DNA of 24,753 bases. It comes from Pelomyxa schiedti (lineage: Eukaryota > Evosea > Pelobiontida > Pelomyxidae). The notes beneath the pieces are model-generated. The model worked only from the letters and a program-made list of their open reading frames with translations. It did no database searches and was not told the DNA's origin. Numbering within the stretch: the first letter of the stretch is position 1; each line of letters opens with the position of its first letter. Location of the stretch: contig JAHLWZ010000416.1 of NCBI GenBank assembly GCA_020536535.1, positions 17,809 through 42,561 on the forward strand. Direction: 5' to 3'. This document shows positions 16,433-24,753 of the stretch, one piece after another. The position numbers and the translations under genes are program-made.

Positions 16433-16642
16433 TATTATCTTATCTCTGAGAAGCCCCCAACTGTGAACGACTTTGGGGTTGGAAGAGTTGTCTGGAGTAA
16501 CCATTCTAAAGAACAACGCTGAGATCTTTGACTGTCAACCAGATGGAGTCTGAAGTATTTGCAATTTTTTTGTTTTTGAAACAAATGCCTTTTTTTTAAA
16601 AAGTCATTTTAGCACTCACTTGTGAGCACACATACAATATCC
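16433..16642. other. No gene seen
   Basis: Short unique sequence with poly-T runs (about 16566-16600) between the inverted-repeat element and a purine-rich microsatellite. No frame is convincing. Confidence 0.5.
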
Positions 16643-16671
16643 AGAGAGGAGAGGAGAGGAGAGGAGAGAGG
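16643..16671. repeat. GAGAG-type purine microsatellite
   Basis: About five tandem copies of GGAGA/GAGAG on the + strand. On the minus strand it forms a pyrimidine tract just downstream of the putative membrane-protein ORF. Confidence 0.8.
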
Positions 16672-16699
16672 GACCAACAAGAGAGTCAAAAGTATAAGG

Positions 16700-17188
16700 A
16701 TCAGTTGGGACAAGTATCATCGTAAACGACGCGATGTACCACACAGACGCCGCGGTGGCCGCCACCACCAGCCCCGCCGACGCCAGCACCGGAGGACCCG
16801 CCCGGCGCGCCCTTGCCCGTCGCCCGCCCCGCCCAGCAGCCCCCGCCACCTTGCGCCCGGCCCCGTCTTCCTCAGACGCCGCCACCACACCCCCCCCCGG
16901 TAGCCGTTGTCGTCTGAGCAGCAGCGCGATGGGACCAAGGCGCTCGAGGTGCCGGCGGCTCCGAGGAGGAGGAGGCGCTGGGGTTGTCGTTGGGAGGAGC
17001 CGCCAGATCTGTCCTGGGGACACTGCGAAGGAGTTGGACATACCGAAACGGAAGGGGGTGGTGGTTTGTTGGGACTGAGGCTTGTTGTGACGGCAGACAT
17101 GGGCTGGCTTGGTGGAACCGATCCACCTGCTTTCTTCTTCTTGGTCAGTGTTTCTTCTTGTTCCTTTCTTCTCCTTGATCAGTGTTGA
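16700..17188 (-). CDS. Doubtful membrane protein, frame disrupted
   Basis: A minus-strand frame has a charged start, MSTLIKEKKGTRRN (17188), a Pro/Ser-rich middle, and a good hydrophobic helix, GLVVAATAASVWYIASF (about 16790-16740). The middle is best read in a different frame from the ends. The shift falls at a run of nine C (16890-16898), where a sequencing or slippage error, or a short intron, could account for it. GC content here keeps all frames open, and a competing + strand frame also exists. I do not recognise a family. Confidence 0.25.
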
Positions 17189-17189
17189 C

Positions 17190-18262
17190 ATCAGCACACT
17201 GTTAGAGTATTCCCGGAAACGGTAACTGATGTGCTGAATAAAAAAAAACACCAGAAACGAAAAGTGACAACAACATGAAGAACGCCCAGGTCGGCCAAGC
17301 CAAAGTTTTTGGCTAAAATGACTCAACACACACATTACATCGTAAATTGACCTGCCAGTCTGGTACTCAGTAGACTTTCCCGAATTTATAATTAATCGAC
17401 TTCCCAGCACTTTTTGGCGATTTTTTGGTACAACTCGATTTTTCATCTGTGGCGGCTGCCAACTGGCAGAACCCGCAACAACACAGCCAACGCCCAACAA
17501 ACCACAACTGGCAATAAAAAGTGGGTGGCAGCAATACAAACATGTGGATGAAAAAAAGAAAATTTTTTTTTGTGGTGTGGTTGGATGCCCACGCCCACGC
17601 CCACGCCCACACTCAGCAATCCCATTCTCATGGTGGATCCGTTCTCCATCACCCAACCACCTACTTCCCTGGTGAAGCAGACGCAGGTTAAAAAAAAATG
17701 GTAGCGAGACCAAACGCAACAAAACACAGAACCACAACAGCAAAAAAACGAAGATGACCACAGCAATCGCTCGGAGGTGCCGACCAGCCGTCCGACGGAC
17801 TTAGGTTTTTTTAGTTTTTTTCACGGGACTTCACAGCCCACGAAGGCAATTTGATTTCCATACGTTTCTTTTGATCAAAAAAAACCCTTCGTTGTTCAAA
17901 GCATTTTCTTTTTCTTTAATTAACTCAACAAACCGCAAAGCCGCTCGTCGGTACGTAAACCACGGTCCGCTTTTCTCGTTTTCGCCCACTGTAAATAAAA
18001 AGAAAACCATTTTTTGTAATTTTTCTCTTTTTTTCCCCCGATTGCCAGCTGGTTCGTTTCAGCGTTGTTGGGCAGCTGGTGGTTGTTGCTGCTTGTTGTG
18101 GTTGGTGTTGCCATTGACGGTTGTCATACTGTTGTTGTTGTTGTTTTTGTTGTTTGTTCTGTTGGCGTTGGCCATTGCCGTGCTGTTGTCTGTTGTTGTC
18201 AGTTAGTTGTCAGTTGGCGCAACTCGGAAAACACCAAGTTGTGGGTGGCAAAAATCGAGTTG
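17190..18262. other. Low-complexity intergenic region, no gene seen
   Basis: Contains poly-A/T runs, a hexanucleotide repeat (CCCACG, four copies at 17588-17610) and GTT-rich sequence (about 18070-18210). Long open frames here are Val/Leu/Cys-rich products of the skewed base composition rather than recognisable proteins. Confidence 0.5.
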
Positions 18263-18264
18263 TA

Positions 18265-18455
18265 CACCGGGGGGCGAGTCAAATGAGAAAAACAGAATTT
18301 TTTAGTGAGCAAGGCAGCGTGAAGCGGCCCGATTTTGCGGGGATTTGTTGATGTTTTGTGCCGCGGGGCGGTTGGCGCGGCGCCGCGGCGGCAGCGCGGC
18401 GTGTGTGTTCGTTGAATCGGGTCTCGCCGCGGCTGTGCGGCACTGACATAAATGG
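18265..18455 (+). repeat. Left terminal inverted repeat, 191 bp
   Basis: It matches the reverse complement of 19933-20123 with three substitutions. It includes a C/G-rich block (about 18358-18400) with overlapping GCGGCGCCGCGG palindromes. Confidence 0.9.
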
Positions 18456-18764
18456 GTTTTGGCGATTGTTCAGTGGTTTGTGTCTTTTCATTATCACAAA
18501 AGAAATCGACGAGGGGAGGCCATGCCGCCAGTGTGAGGAGGAGCAAGCGGTACTCTCCCATTTGCTTTTTGTTGTCTTCTTCGCCACAACTGTTCTGTTT
18601 TTATTTATCGGAGTGGTGTTTTTGATTTTATTATTAAAATACAAATTAAATTTGATTTATTTTAAATAATTATAATGTATTAACCATTATTATTTATTTA
18701 ATTTAATGGTTATATATGCGTATTAATTAATAATATATACGCCTCCAGTTCTTTTTTCCATTCG

Positions 18765-18860
18765 ACCTGTATTAGAAGTCTCCGCATTACACCAGTATTT
18801 ACGCCGCTTAAAACCTGTATTAGAAGTCTCCGCTTTCCGCCAGTATGTGGCTTCTTCTCA
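18765..18860 (+). repeat. Internal 48-bp duplication in the left arm
   Basis: The 21-bp motif ending in TATTAGAAGTCTCCGC occurs at 18765-18785 and again at 18813-18833, 48 bp apart, followed each time by a related CCAGTAT segment. The right arm shows only one, degraded, copy. Confidence 0.7.
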
Positions 18861-19128
18861 CGGGAATTAATAATAATAATAATTTAGGTGCCGGACGTGG
18901 TGTCTTGTAATCCCAGCTGGCTAGGTAAGTTCCTTCTGCATTTTTTTATACTGGCACGGTGGTATGTAGCTTTTTTTTTACAGCTGCGCCAGCTGCCCAG
19001 ATGGCAACCGCCAACGTACATCCCTCCCCCCTCGTCATCCCACTCAAAGTACTAGGTACCAGACTGGGCACCAGGCCGAATTCCTCACACTCACTCTCAC
19101 CATCCTCACCTCACACCTCTATGTACAA

Positions 19129-19155
19129 GCCTGAAGTCGAAAATCGACTTCAGGC
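19129..19155. repeat. Perfect 12-bp hairpin near the palindrome centre
   Basis: GCCTGAAGTCGA and its exact complement are separated by AAA and followed by a run of 11 A. It lies in the unpaired central region (about 19127-19247) between the two arms. Confidence 0.8.
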
Positions 19156-19932
19156 AAAAAAAAAAAGTTTTATGCCCTTAAGTCCTTGGCTAAAAAATCG
19201 TGCCACCCTTTTTTAAATCCACATTTTGAGAAGTGGGCGTTGTGGGTACACATGAGAGTGAAAGAGTAAGAAGGGAAATTTGGGCCTGGTTGTGCACCCG
19301 TCACAGTAAAGTGTGGTAGTTGGAAAGCGGAAAAGCGGGAGAGTGGGTAAGGGAAGTTGGGGTTGGTCAGTCCGGTACCTACAACTGTTTAGCAATGACA
19401 AAAAAGGAGAAGGATGTACGTCAGTGGTTGTCATGTCAGCAGCGGCAGGAAGGTTGACCACCTAAGTGTAAAAAAAAAAAAAAAAAAAAAGCATACCAGT
19501 GTCCCAGCGCTGAAAGAACAGATGGAATTTACCTTGCCCGCTGGAATGATAGTTATCTACTATGGGAAAAAGAAAACAAAGAAACAAGAAGCCACATACC
19601 AGTGGAAGGCACGGAAATACATAAAAGGGGTGAGGCAATGCTGTAGGCCTAATACAAGTCGTAAAGGTGTAAAAAATTAATTTTAATTAAATTAATAATA
19701 AACAATTAAAAAAAATAAATTAAATTAAATTAATTGAAACAAACACGTCCAGAAATAAAACAATTAATATTAGATGGCACGACGTGATGGAATAGACAAC
19801 ACAAGGCGGGTACCGCTTGTTCCTCTTCACCCCGGGGCGGCATGGTCTCCCCTCGTAGCAGTGATTTTTTTGATGATAGTGGAGATAAACAAAGAGGAAA
19901 GTCACTGCACAGTCTCCACAACCCCACACATG

Positions 19933-20123
19933 CCATTTATGTCAGTGCCGCGCAGCCGCGGCGAGACCCGATTCAACGAACACACACGCCGCGCTGCCGC
20001 CGCGGCGCCGCGGCAACCGCCCCGCGGCACAAAACATCAACAAATCCCAGCAAAATCGGGCCGCTTCACGCTGCCTTGCTCACTAAAAAATTCTGTTTTT
20101 CTCATTTGACTCGCCCCCCGGTG
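19933..20123 (-). repeat. Right terminal inverted repeat, 191 bp
   Basis: Mirror copy of 18265-18455, about 98 percent identical, ending at GGTG followed by TA. Confidence 0.9.
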
Positions 20124-20232
20124 TATAAATGTGCCGGTACGGTACCTGGCGCCGGCATTGTCATCACCCGTCGACTATTCCCTACGTACATGGTCTCATA
20201 CCACAACAACCAGCATCTAAGAACACGAGAGG

Positions 20233-20636
20233 ATGAACGCGGGGGGCTGCACCGCAACAACAGAGTTCGTCTCTGCACCAGTACGACCACAACGACAGCG
20301 TCATCAGGCAGGTGCGGGGCGGTGTTGTGCGGGTGCTGTGCGGTGCGACGCCGTTGTGGTGCTCTCCACGCCCAATCATCATGGCTTGGACGTGGTGGCT
20401 GTGGAGACAGAGACCGAGGAAAAGGGGAAAGGAGGAAATAGGCCGAGATAGTCCAGGACTTGGAGAACGCGCAGGTCGAGGCAATGGTGGCGTGGCTCAT
20501 GTCTAGGGTGCCGAGCTTCATGCAGCCGTTGTGGAGGCAACACAGGGCTTGGAATCGAATACTGCCAGGACACACTTTGCTAAGCAATGGTTGTGTATAC
20601 TCAACTGTGATCTCTGGAAAGAGGCGGAGCTGAGAG
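20233..20636 (+). CDS. Putative helical protein exons, unknown family
   Basis: From ATG 20233 an open frame runs through VVVLSTPNHHGLD (about 20355). Phase-compatible short introns then lead to GAEIVQDLENAQ-like and ELHAAVVEATQGLESN segments. The segments end at a strong donor, GTATGT, at 20637, after ILNCDLWKEAELR. The late segments are strongly amphipathic and look coding, but the exact splices in the middle are ambiguous. The next acceptor may be the CGCAG at about 20691, or one that joins these exons to the discoidin-like gene at 20825. The two entries may therefore be a single gene. Confidence 0.35.
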
Positions 20637-20824
20637 GTATGTTATTTTACCCATTGTAATAATATTTATGGATAACACAACCCGATCGCAGCACAATCTA
20701 CCCATCACGCATTCACACAATTTCCAATCACACAATCAAGCAATCACTTCACGCAATCACAGCCAATCTAATACCACAAACCAGAGAAACCTGTGTTCAT
20801 CTTGTATGATTTGATGGGGACATC

Positions 20825-21557
20825 ATGGTGGCTTGCCCTGAAGCTAGTATAATTGAAATAGATGATGTCCTCACTGTGGTTTGGGATTTGCTCTCTAATG
20901 CAAGCACACATAAGCCATTATTGAGCACCATAGGTATGCACTACCAGATTTCTGAAGTGCTGATATTCCGCTATCAGAGAAACTTTTGCATGAACAGCGG
21001 TCTAGCCTTTCCATGTACAAGGAAGGCCTAGAGCACATCATTGAGAGAAATACAAAGACTAGTAATGGGTTGCCCCCGATGGCTTGGAGACGAAGGCTCC
21101 AGATGTCAGAATGTGTCCTCAGTTCCAAGGTTGTTTCCTGCACACCTCCATGTGGAGCAGCCTGGGCTGCCACCAACACACTCGACTACAGCAAGGAGTA
21201 TTATGCGGCTTATAAAATTGGTATGGTCCTTTTGACCCTCACTACCTCTCACCCACTTCATACTGCAGATGTCAATCTGGTGTATGACCTCGAGAGGCCT
21301 TTGAATGTCACTCAGGTAGAGGTCAAGAATCGCAGCGGCGAAGGTGTGAATGACAGAGTCATGGTTCAACCTGTTGGCCAGCAACTCCCTCGATGCTGCT
21401 AGCAACTGGGTTCCAGTGATTGTGATTGAGTGTGGAGAGGCCGATCCTTCAGGAGGACTGGCTGGTTAGTGAGAGTTACAAAGAATTCATTCTCAAGAAC
21501 AACAACTCCAGGTTGACAGTGACGGTCAAATTCATTGACCTGCACCCACTCACCTGA
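20825..21557 (+). CDS. Coiled-coil protein with F5/8C (discoidin/fucolectin)-like domain
   Basis: The start ATG 20825 has an in-frame stop upstream. The N-terminus (to about 21060) is helical, with EKLLHEQRSSLSMYKEG after an intron at 20931-20974. The C-terminal domain begins near 21150 (AATNTLDYSKEYYAAYKI) and continues VNLVYDLERPLNVTQVEVK after a 48-nt intron. It ends with LTVTVKFIDLHPLT before TGA. The pattern of a DLxxPxxVTxVEVxNR strand, a surface N-S-L-D loop, and a final L-T-V strand matches galactose-binding-like F5/8C or fucolectin domains, which bind glycans or phospholipids. The frame shifts by one base near 21360, between DRVMV and NLLASNSLDAASNW, and no normal intron explains it. 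This may be a sequencing error or a real lesion. A 43-nt intron (about 21413-21455) then restores the C-terminal strand. Confidence 0.5.
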
Positions 21558-21631
21558 CTCAAACAACACCACCAAACCCATTCAAACCGAAAAGAATCAT
21601 TTGGCTTTCGGTCTGTTGATTCCAAACCAAC

Positions 21632-24040
21632 ATGGTTCATCAAGGGATTTCCCAGAAACCTTCGGAAATGGGGGCAGCCAACACCAAGCTTGAGGAAGAG
21701 CAAATGGAACAAGTTACCACGGCAGACGTGGCCCCACAACAACAGCAGGAACAACAACAACAGCAACAACCAGAGACGACAGCGGCAGAGCGGAGCTGTG
21801 GGTGCTGGCTGTGCTATCGCCCCTTCCCTCTGTCCTACACTCCGGCTCCTCCCGCTCAAATGGTATGTCTCTCTCCCGCAGTGTCATCCTCGCGCTATGC
21901 CGACGGAACAATGCTTTTCAAATAGGAATGCGGACACAATTTATGTGGGGAGTGCATGGTGTCACTTTGCACTCAGGAATACCTCGCCCCCTCATCAGGC
22001 GACCGAAAACATGTGGAAGCTTCAACAGGGGAGGAGGATGAGGTTGCCCATATCAAATGCGGTGTGTGCCGACAAAGAACCACAATCAACATGAGGAACC
22101 TCATGGATGACCTGGATGATAACGCTTCCAGAACTCCACGTTCGACATGGGATAAGACAAGGGTGCCGGAAAGTATGAGTCTCATGATTTTTAAGTAAAT
22201 GCAACGCAATTACTCACCTTCCACCAGGGACATGTATTTTTCACATTGGACAACCACTGGAGGGTTATTGCGAGACAGATCAGTGCATGGTGTGCTCACA
22301 GTGCATGCTGGGTACCCATCGCACTCACAGGTTTACTGAACTTGCCACACAAGCACACGATTCCAACCAGCAGGCACCCACTCTCATCCAGTCCATACAT
22401 CAACAAAAAGATGTGTTGGAATGGTTGGCAGTTGGAATTGAGGAAACAATTGCCTCCCTCACAACTGTATGTTCTGTGCTAAATCGGCATCTATCATTGT
22501 TTCATTTAACAAATAGAAACAGAGGACAACTGAAAAAGAAATTGAAGAAACATTTGACAGACTGATGAGAGAAGTGCAGAGGAAGAAAGAAGCACTGCTC
22601 TCCAACACAATCAAGATGTTCAAAAAACAGAAGGATACACTCAAACTGCAACTCAAATGTGTACGATATGCAGCTCCACACTTGGCAGTCTCTGAATCTA
22701 AGCTGGTGCAATTGACAAATCAACAGGAGAACGGGGCTGCCCAACAACAAGGATCACCCTCAGCATCATACATTTATCACCACGGAAAGGACGAAGTGAT
22801 ATCCTTGGTTGCCTTGACTAAAAACCGGTTTCTACAAAACTGGGAGTCTCCACTTGTGTGTCTGCCACCCCTTTTGGGATTTTGTTTTTTTATTTGGCAA
22901 GTACTAAAATACCATCAGGATGTGTGTCTGGTCCAGGGCACTTTCCAAGTTGGTATTCAAGAACACACCATCATATCTGCACTTGAGAGCATTGATAACC
23001 TCTATCTTTCAAGTAAAAAACAGACCAACAGCAATTCAACAGACTGATTTAAGACCAACAGAAGAAGATTTCGCTCTGACAGCACTGAGGAATCTTGCCC
23101 TTGGCAACTTTGAAAAGGCATTCCAAAATTGTGTGGCAATGTTCCCACCATCACCATTTGGTCCTCTTGACGGAATCCGCACCAACACTGCTCAGGCCCC
23201 AAAGGAAATTGCCACCAGATGCTTCAATCCAAACAAGTTCGAGGCACTTGGAATTATACTAATGCTGTTACTCTTTGACATGAGGCCATTATTTATGGAC
23301 CGGCTGGGACCATTTGATAGCTATCCTGAAGTGATAGTGATTCTGTTGACTAGTTGGGCTACACTGAAGTACACTTCACTCGAAATACTTCAGAAAGTGC
23401 GTTCCTGGGTCCTTTCAACGTCACCACGGTTCAGTGCACACCACCACAGAGAAAGGAGGTCAAGCACAGTGGGGATCAGGTACATGGATCACAACGGGAA
23501 TGATGTGCGTATTATTAGCTTGATTGCACTTGTCTACTTCATCCAGGGCTATGTCGACAGCTACATGAGCGAAGTCCCACATCATTCCAAGGTGGCCTGC
23601 CGTTACTGGGAGTGGGCAGCTTCTATGTGTGGCAAACAAATTGTTGCCCAGAAAGTGCCACGTGCACTGGCTAAGCACTACCTTGGTCGAGTGCCACGTG
23701 CACTGGCTGTGCACTACCTTGGTCGGTATGAACTCACGTTGCCAATCTGGTCTGATGTTGCAGAGTCAGACCCTGTGCGACAATGGCCAGGAAGGGATGA
23801 TGCGCGGTGGCTGGTGCTGGCATCTGATGGTGGCTACGCCTGGGCACAGACATACCTCGCCCTGCTGTATGAGCAAGGTCCTGAGGATGCAAGGGTGAGG
23901 AGGAACAGGGACCCGCAGGAACCATGCGTCTGTACACGATCGCCGCCAACAAAGGCATTCACGAGGCTGTGAGGCTTCTCAGACTGGCTGCAGCACAAGG
24001 CTGCTCTCTCTTTTTTCCGCAATGGCAACAAGTAAACTGA
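21632..24040 (+). CDS. TRIM-like protein: RING, B-box, coiled coil, Sel1-like C-terminus
   Basis: Exons 21632-21862, 21926-22172, 22228-22466 and 22517 onward, split by introns of about 41-63 nt, give roughly 700 residues. After a Gln-rich N-terminus the RING reads CGCWLC, ECGHNLCGEC and KCGVC, with an insertion between the second and third pairs. A B-box type 2 follows (CIFH, YCETDQCMVCSQC, THRTH). Then comes a coiled coil (about 22517-22660, KEIEETFDRLMREVQRKKEA). The C-terminal region is helical and includes Sel1-like units, ARWLVLASDGGYAWAQTYLALLYEQG and, after a 41-nt intron (23878-23918), TMRLYTIAANKG. RING and B-box together suggest an E3 ubiquitin ligase with the Sel1-like part as the protein-binding end. 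A 36-bp in-frame tandem duplication lies at 23655-23726. Introns between 22860 and 23080 are less certain. Confidence 0.75.
23655..23726 (+). repeat. 36-bp in-frame tandem duplication inside the TRIM-like gene
   Basis: 23655-23690 and 23691-23726 are identical at 33 of 36 positions and encode VPRALAKHYLGR then VPRALAVHYLGR. The frame is kept, so the duplication adds 12 residues to the helical C-terminal region. Confidence 0.9.
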
Positions 24041-24125
24041 TTGCAATGAACCTTTTTTTTTTCAACTTTTTGTGTGGAGTTTTTACAGGGATGGTCTAGG
24101 ATGCGGATTTAGGCCAAGGGTTGTC

Positions 24126-24753
24126 TCACAGGTTGGATATGCCTGTGAATCCTCCACCCCCAAGTGGTATCCCCGACCCCATCTGCATGTTGTCCGACAT
24201 AGGAATCCCCGATGACATTTGCTGTGGTAGAACGCCGGGCGGGGGCATGCCAATTCCCATGCCCATCGCCATTCCGCCTGTATTCACACTCATTCCCATG
24301 CCCATTCCCATTCCCATTCCCATTCCGCCTGTATTCACACCCATGCCCATTCCCATCCCCATGTTCATTTGCGAGGGGTCAACCGGTAAAGTTACAGGTA
24401 CCGCGGGTGGTGGCATAATTGCCTGAAGGCCTGGTTATGAATTAGGGAGGATGCAAATGAAGATGTGAGGGTAGTTTTACCGTAGGGGCCAACGCCGAAC
24501 TCTTGTCTGATGGGTTGATCAAACGCGGAGTTGCTTTTCTCCTTTTCCTCTTTGGCTTTTTGGATTGCCTCGAGTTTGGAGAGTCGTTTTTCGAGTGATT
24601 TGATCTAAAACCAACGGTTAGTGTTTGGGTGAAAAGGAATGGGTAAAACCTTGTGTGTGTATGTGCGGTATGATTGGATGAGGAATGGATATGTGTATTC
24701 CATCAAATTATTTCTCCAGCCGTATTCAAGGGCCAGATCCGGTCGGATAAGCT
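24126..24753 (-). CDS. CHC: Clathrin heavy chain, C-terminal part
   Basis: Three exons (24650-24753, 24481-24604, 24126-24430) with introns of 45 and 50 nt continue a gene that begins beyond the window. The first reads LIRPDLALEYGWRNNLMEY, which matches the end of the last heavy-chain repeat and the trimerisation region (compare the conserved W-R-x-N-x-M-D/E). It is followed by a charged helix, KRLSKLEAIQKAKEEKEK. The tail, from IMPPPAVPVTLP, is rich in Met-Gly repeats (GMGMGMG, two blocks) and ends GISNL before TGA. Clathrin heavy chain forms the triskelion coat in endocytosis and Golgi sorting. Its 3' end converges on the TRIM-like gene with about 85 nt between stops. Confidence 0.9.

Larger units (their letters stand above)
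18265..20123. mobile_element. 1.86-kb imperfect palindrome / foldback element flanked by TA
   Basis: The sequence from CACCGGGGGGCGAGTC (18265) is mirrored inward from 20123. The outer 191 bp of each arm match at 188 positions with no indels. Inner arm matches continue in the same order: 18510-18529 with 19836-19855, 18841-18856 with about 19586-19602, 18923-18938 with 19519-19534, 19014-19023 with 19412-19421, and 19053-19065 with 19369-19381. Homology stops abruptly at both outer ends, where TA (18263-18264, 20124-20125) flanks the element, consistent with a TA target duplication. No transposase is present. It is best read as a foldback-type or non-autonomous DNA transposon. A hairpin-RNA locus is another possibility. 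Confidence 0.75.

Noticed and set aside
17588-17610. CCCACG repeat as telomeric sequence
   Set aside because: Only four units, internal, and not a known telomere motif.
18888-18925. 7SL/Alu-like string (CCGGACGTGG ... TGTAATCCCAGC)
   Set aside because: It resembles the 5' domain of SRP RNA, but no SRP S-domain motif follows, and the equivalent part of the right palindrome arm does not keep the key bases. Probably chance.
18279-20109. ORFs of 60-120 codons within the palindrome arms
   Set aside because: They are mirror images of the arms (the same peptide appears from both sides) with no recognisable domain.
20102-20587. 161-codon minus-strand ORF
   Set aside because: It starts opposite better coding-like + strand exons and ends inside the terminal repeat; probable shadow.

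Overview
This window is nuclear DNA from an intron-rich unicellular eukaryote. Genes are broken by many very short GT-AG introns, mostly 36-66 nt. The genes are clearly eukaryotic: clathrin heavy chain, an ARL16-type GTPase, an ABCC transporter, RING and B-box proteins, and a kinase-like protein with Sel1 repeats. Intergenic gaps are often under 150 nt, and Q/N/T- and G-rich low-complexity tracts are common. The mix of Sel1-kinase, RING/B-box and lectin-like genes would suit an amoebozoan or similar free-living protist, but I cannot fix the lineage. Exon coordinates below were read by eye from open frames and splice sites. A gene's start and end give the whole span, introns included.

Layout. 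About 104-2601 (+) is a large-GTPase-like protein ending in a RING-like finger. 2729-4407 (-) is a protein with two PH-like folds behind a Gly-rich N-terminus. 4616-10868 (-) is a full-length ABCC/MRP-type ABC exporter. 10955-11329 (-) is a small single-pass membrane protein, and 66 nt away is a divergent ARL16-like GTPase, 11396-12244 (+). 12384-15025 (-) is a probable pseudokinase with six Sel1 repeats.

The next 5 kb (15.1-20.1 kb) is gene-poor and repeat-rich. It holds a TA-flanked 1.2-kb inverted-repeat element containing a 20-bp NotI-bearing minisatellite and a broken ORF, then a doubtful membrane-protein ORF and low-complexity DNA. It ends in a striking 1.86-kb imperfect palindrome (18265-20123), also flanked by TA, whose arms pair almost from end to end.

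To the right lie a helical exon cluster (20233-20636), a discoidin/fucolectin-like protein (20825-21557) and a TRIM-like RING/B-box/coiled-coil protein with a Sel1-like C-terminus (21632-24040), all on +. The 3' end of the clathrin heavy chain gene (24126-24753, -) closes the window.

Functionally, clathrin, ARL16, the ABC exporter and the PH-like protein belong to membrane traffic and transport. The GTPase-RING, TRIM-Sel1, pseudokinase-Sel1 and lectin-like genes look like a signalling or ubiquitin-type repertoire; calling it defence-related is speculation.
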